From the NCBI GenBank assembly GCA_020630915.1, contig JAHDIF010000008.1, forward strand, positions 62,001 through 126,000: a stretch of 64,000 nt of DNA. Direction: 5' to 3'. The translations under genes and the position numbers were made by a program. This DNA is from Dokdonia sp. GTDB taxonomy: Bacteria; Bacteroidota; Bacteroidia; Flavobacteriales; Flavobacteriaceae. Shown here in pieces: positions 62,286 through 64,000 of this stretch (position 1 is the stretch's first letter; each line of letters begins with the position of its first letter). The notes beneath the pieces are model-generated. The model saw nothing but the letters and a program-made list of their open reading frames with translations, was not told the origin of the DNA and searched no databases.

Positions 62286-62627
62286 ATGTCTAAACATTAC
62301 AACCTCGAAAAAGTCAGAGAAATAGCGGGCGGAGATGAAAGCTTCATTACCGTTATTGTGGAGGCTTTCTTACAAGAAATCCCTCCAGATTTACAATCTA
62401 TGCAATTAGCCATAGAAAATAGTAACCATAAGATGGCATATCAATTTGCCCACAAGATGAAGCCTAACTTAGATATGTTTGGTATAGACCTATTGCGTGA
62501 AATTAGCGCTATGGAAAAATGGTCTGACACACATAAACCTGCTTCACATATACAAAAGCAATTAGATAGAATTGTTACCACGCTTACTACCGTAATTCAG
62601 GAACTTCAGGAAGATTTTATAAAGTAA
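62286..62627 (+). CDS. HPt-domain phosphotransfer protein
   Basis: YQFAHKMKPNLDMFG phospho-His motif, 113 aa helical. Confidence 0.8.
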   Translation: MSKHYNLEKVREIAGGDESFITVIVEAFLQEIPPDLQSMQLAIENSNHKMAYQFAHKMKPNLDMFGIDLLREISAMEKWSDTHKPASHIQKQLDRIVTTLTTVIQELQEDFIK

Positions 62628-63875
62628 ATGACTGCCGAGATTATAACAATAGGCGATGAGATTCTCATAGGTCAGATTGTAGATACAAACTCTGCTTTTA
62701 TAGCTAAGGAGCTTAACAAAATTGGGGTGTCTATTAGGCAAATCACTTCTGTTCAAGATGAAAGAGAGCATCTTTTGGAGAGTTTTGCTTTCGCGAAAGC
62801 AAATGCAGATATCGTTATTATTACAGGAGGTTTGGGGCCTACAAATGATGATATCACTAAGCACATTTTATGTGAGTTTACCAATGACGCTCTAGTCGAA
62901 AATGCCGAAGTTTTGAGGCACATCACTCATATCTTTAAAACGTACATTAAAAGACCTATGTTACCTGGAAATCGGTCGCAGGCAATGGTTCCGTCAAAAG
63001 CAGAGGTTCTTACAAATAAATTTGGCACGGCTCCTGGGATGTGGTTGGAAAAAGAAGCCACCATTTTTATCTCAATGCCTGGAGTGCCTTACGAAATGAA
63101 AGGACTATTGGAGAATGAGGTGATCCCGCGTATAAAAGAAAGATTTGAGTTGCCATATATAGAACACAAAACCTTGCTCACCTATGGTATGGGAGAGAGT
63201 ATGATCGCTCAGCGTTTAGAAACCTTTGAAAAAAACTTACCTAAAGCAATAAAACTAGCCTACCTTCCTTCTTTAGGAAGTGTAAGGCTTAGATTGTCTT
63301 CCAAAGGCGATAGGGAGGAAGAAGTCTCTCAAAGAATGAAGGATCAATTAAAACAATTACTTCCATTGATAGAAGATGTTTTTGTTGGATTTGAAGATGA
63401 GGGAGCATTTGAGCAAGTCGTAGCTCAATTATTTGTAAAAAAAGGAAAAACTCTTGCCATTGCAGAGAGTTGTACGGGTGGAGCACTCGTACAAAGGTTT
63501 ACGCAACATCCTGGAGCTTCGCAATATTTAAAGGGAAGTTCAGTAACTTATGCTACTCAAAGTAAGATAGAAGTCCTAGGTATTGAAAAGGCTACCATAG
63601 AAAAGAATACTGTGGTGAGTGAAGAGGTGGCTTTAGAAATGGCAACAAGAGTACGAGAACTTTATAAAAGTGATATAGGTATTTCTACAACAGGTAATGC
63701 TGGGCCTTCTAAAGGAGACTCAGACGTCCCAGTAGGTACGGTATGTGTTGCAATATCTACAGCCCGAGCGTCTGTAGCGCATACATTTACTATGGGAACA
63801 AACAGAACTAGGGTAATTGGGAAGGCCGTAAATAAATGCTTGGAATTGCTTCAAGAAGAAATTTTAAAAAACTAG
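62628..63875 (+). CDS. cinA: CinA-family protein
   Basis: AEIITIGDEILIGQIVDTNS, IITGGLGPTNDD, AIAESCTGGALVQRFT. Confidence 0.95.
   Translation: MTAEIITIGDEILIGQIVDTNSAFIAKELNKIGVSIRQITSVQDEREHLLESFAFAKANADIVIITGGLGPTNDDITKHILCEFTNDALVENAEVLRHITHIFKTYIKRPMLPGNRSQAMVPSKAEVLTNKFGTAPGMWLEKEATIFISMPGVPYEMKGLLENEVIPRIKERFELPYIEHKTLLTYGMGESMIAQRLETFEKNLPKAIKLAYLPSLGSVRLRLSSKGDREEEVSQRMKDQLKQLLPLIEDVFVGFEDEGAFEQVVAQLFVKKGKTLAIAESCTGGALVQRFTQHPGASQYLKGSSVTYATQSKIEVLGIEKATIEKNTVVSEEVALEMATRVRELYKSDIGISTTGNAGPSKGDSDVPVGTVCVAISTARASVAHTFTMGTNRTRVIGKAVNKCLELLQEEILKN
62787..62800. repeat. Iterated palindrome inside cinA (FAFAKAN)
   Basis: Exact 14-mer. Confidence 0.95.
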
Positions 63876-63954
63876 TATATACTTTTGGTGTAAGGATAGT
63901 TTTTATGTAAATTTGCACCCTGTTTTGAAATAACTATTTATAAAGTTTATAGAG

Positions 63955-64000
63955 ATGTCTAGAGTTTGTGAGCTTACGGGAAAAAAAGCGATGGTAGGAA
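63955..64000 (+). CDS. rpmB: Ribosomal protein L28, start only
   Basis: MSRVCELTGKKAMVG, runs off window end. Confidence 0.85.
   Translation, partial: MSRVCELTGKKAMVG

Overview
The window is a gene-dense, moderately AT-rich stretch of a chromosome from a marine Flavobacteriaceae bacterium. The genus looks close to Dokdonia/Krokinobacter, but that is an inference from gene content, not a search result. Most of it is housekeeping: ftsE, amt/P-II/porin/gltB/gltD, dnaA, ribD, prmC, ligA, dapA, bamD, rpoZ-like, coaBC, recN, fabI, coaE, a two-component system, miaA, recR, an E2 acyltransferase, cinA and the start of rpmB. There is a light-related cluster: a green-type proton-pumping proteorhodopsin, a divergent blh beta-carotene dioxygenase, and a BLUF photoreceptor about 4 kb away. 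No tRNA, rRNA, CRISPR array or intact mobile element was seen. The strongest unexplained signal is a highly iterated perfect 14-bp palindrome, GCTTTCGCGAAAGC. I count 16 exact copies plus several 1-2 mismatch or half-site copies, about one exact copy per 4 kb, against roughly 0.0002 expected by chance for one specific 14-mer in 64 kb. Fourteen exact copies lie inside real genes, where they write the same short peptide (mostly A-F-A-K-A, otherwise L-S-R-K or R-F-R-E-S) into unrelated proteins, including two signal peptides. Exact intergenic copies and half-site copies sit at gene ends, several beside hairpin terminators. Three half-copies are fused to a GC-rich inverted repeat (CCTGCCTGCCGGCAGGCAGG-like), forming a second composite element. 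A decayed RAYT/IS200-like transposase start is also visible.
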